From positions 1,753,346-1,760,434 of the forward strand of contig NZ_CM002139.1 in assembly GCF_000454545.1 (NCBI RefSeq): a stretch of DNA of 7,089 nt, in the 5' to 3' direction. The DNA comes from Xanthomonas cassavae CFBP 4642 (GTDB lineage Bacteria > Pseudomonadota > Gammaproteobacteria > Xanthomonadales > Xanthomonadaceae). Position 1 is the first letter of the stretch, and each line of letters starts with the position of its first letter. A model generated the notes under the pieces. That model saw nothing but the letters and a program-made list of their open reading frames with translations, searched no databases and was not told the origin of the DNA. The position numbers were made by a program, and so were the translations under genes. Below, one piece after another: positions 6,160 to 7,089 of the stretch.

Positions 6160-7068
6160 TCAGGCGTCCTGCCGCAGCCACTCCAGCCGGGTCGAGGCGC
6201 CGGGTTCGCCCAGGTGTTTCTTCAGCACCGGCAAGGCCGGCGCCAGCACCTGGTCGAACTGCCAGGGTGCGTTGACGATCAACAACCCGCTGCCGGTCAG
6301 GCGCAGCGGCGAGTCGTCCGGGCGCACCTGCAGCTCGGCGACCAGCACCGATTTGGCGGGCAGGGTGGCGGCCTTGCGCAGGAACGGCTGCAGGCTGCGG
6401 CGCAGCTTGATCGGGTACCACACCATGCAGATCGCCTGCGGCCAGCGCGCCAGGGCCTCGCGCACGCTATGGATGATCTGCGGGTATTCGGCATCCTGCA
6501 CTTCGTAGGGCGGGTCGATCAGCACCAACCCGCGGCCGATCTTGGTGTCGCCCGCGCGCGGCGGCAGGAAGGCGCGGATCGCCGCATAGCCGTCGCCGGC
6601 GTGCACGCGCACGCGGCTGTCCCTGTCGAACAGGTGCTTCAGCGCCTGGGCCTCGTCCGGCTGCAGTTCGCAGAACGCCATGCGGTCCTGTTCGCGCAGC
6701 GCCTGGGCCGCCAGCAGCGGCGAGCCGGGGTAATGGTTGAGCTGGATGCCGGCAGTGGGGCGGGCCGGCTTCTGCCCGGGGGCGGCGGCGCGCACGGTGG
6801 GCTGGTTGTCGGCCTGCACTGCGCGCAGGTAGCGCTCGACCACCTCCGGCAAGGTGGATTCGGCCATTAACCGCATCACCCCTGCATCGGCTTCGCTGGT
6901 CTTGCGGCTTTCCTCGCCACCGAGCGGGTAGCGGCCGCGCCCGGCGTGGGTGTCGAGCACGAAGAACGGGGTGTCCTTGCGCTTGAGCGAGTCGATCAGC
7001 GCCAGCAAGGCGATGTGCTTGAGCACGTCGGCATGGTTGCCGGCATGGAAGGCGTGGCGATAGTTCAT
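6160..7068 (-). CDS. rlmJ: 23S rRNA (adenine(2030)-N6)-methyltransferase RlmJ
   Basis: RlmJ methylates N6 of A2030 (E. coli numbering) in 23S rRNA using S-adenosylmethionine, acting on free rRNA during large-subunit assembly. The 302-residue product carries the family signature at the N-terminus (NYRHAFHAGNHADVLKH, 2-18), the methyl-donor-binding region VLDTHAGRGRYPLG (37-50), the substrate-side block HYPGSPLLAAQALREQD (112-128), the catalytic motif LIDPPYE (183-189, with DPPY at 185-188) and the C-terminal ASTRLEWL-type end. It is longer than the E. coli enzyme (280) mainly through a Pro/Ala-rich insertion near 90-106, before the HYPGSP block. The ATG at 7066-7068 places the conserved YRH motif right at the N-terminus as in the family. 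No Shine-Dalgarno is visible in the 21 bases upstream that remain in the window. Confidence 0.96.
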   Translation of the reverse strand: MNYRHAFHAGNHADVLKHIALLALIDSLKRKDTPFFVLDTHAGRGRYPLGGEESRKTSEADAGVMRLMAESTLPEVVERYLRAVQADNQPTVRAAAPGQKPARPTAGIQLNHYPGSPLLAAQALREQDRMAFCELQPDEAQALKHLFDRDSRVRVHAGDGYAAIRAFLPPRAGDTKIGRGLVLIDPPYEVQDAEYPQIIHSVREALARWPQAICMVWYPIKLRRSLQPFLRKAATLPAKSVLVAELQVRPDDSPLRLTGSGLLIVNAPWQFDQVLAPALPVLKKHLGEPGASTRLEWLRQDA

Positions 7069-7089
7069 CGCGGCAGTGTAAGCGGGCGC

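Noticed and set aside
5896..6870. A 324-codon plus-strand frame over the intergenic gap and rlmJ
   Set aside because: It is antisense to rlmJ, which has all its catalytic motifs. Its composition is Gln/Gly/Arg-rich as expected for a shadow.

Overview
The window looks like a chromosomal segment of a high-GC gammaproteobacterium of the Xanthomonadaceae, most likely Xanthomonas. The reasons are the Mfd and RlmJ sequences, an IS1478-type IS5-family transposase, GGGAATC heptad repeats, and an intergenic repeat containing GGCATCCATGCC palindromes that I recognise from Xanthomonas genomes. The genus call rests on memory, not on a search. All protein genes that can be supported lie on the minus strand.

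Layout from left to right. Positions 1-91 appear to be the end of an IS5-subgroup element that continues beyond the window. It abuts, and seems to be inserted into, a decayed IS1478-type transposase (92-1228, minus) with an in-frame stop at codon 48, a Gly in place of the expected second catalytic Asp, and no C-terminus. A 94-bp spacer separates this from a complete mfd gene (1323-4790, minus), the transcription-repair coupling factor. Upstream of mfd is a 0.5-kb non-coding stretch: an extended -10 promoter very close to the mfd ATG, then a highly structured repeat of nested and inverted palindromes (4854-5232), then four GGGAATC-like heptads (5267-5294) that fit a G-quadruplex pattern. Next come an intact stand-alone GNAT acetyltransferase gene (5300-5842, minus), a 317-bp gap with no convincing gene, and a complete rlmJ (6160-7068, minus), a 23S rRNA adenine-N6 methyltransferase.

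The three intact genes are housekeeping or modification functions: DNA repair coupled to transcription, acetylation of an unknown target, and ribosome maturation. They are separated by large gaps and do not look like one tight operon. The accessory interest lies in the nested IS remnants downstream of mfd and in the structured repeat plus G4 heptads between mfd and the acetyltransferase gene. No new multi-gene system (defence, CRISPR, prophage, secretion) is visible.
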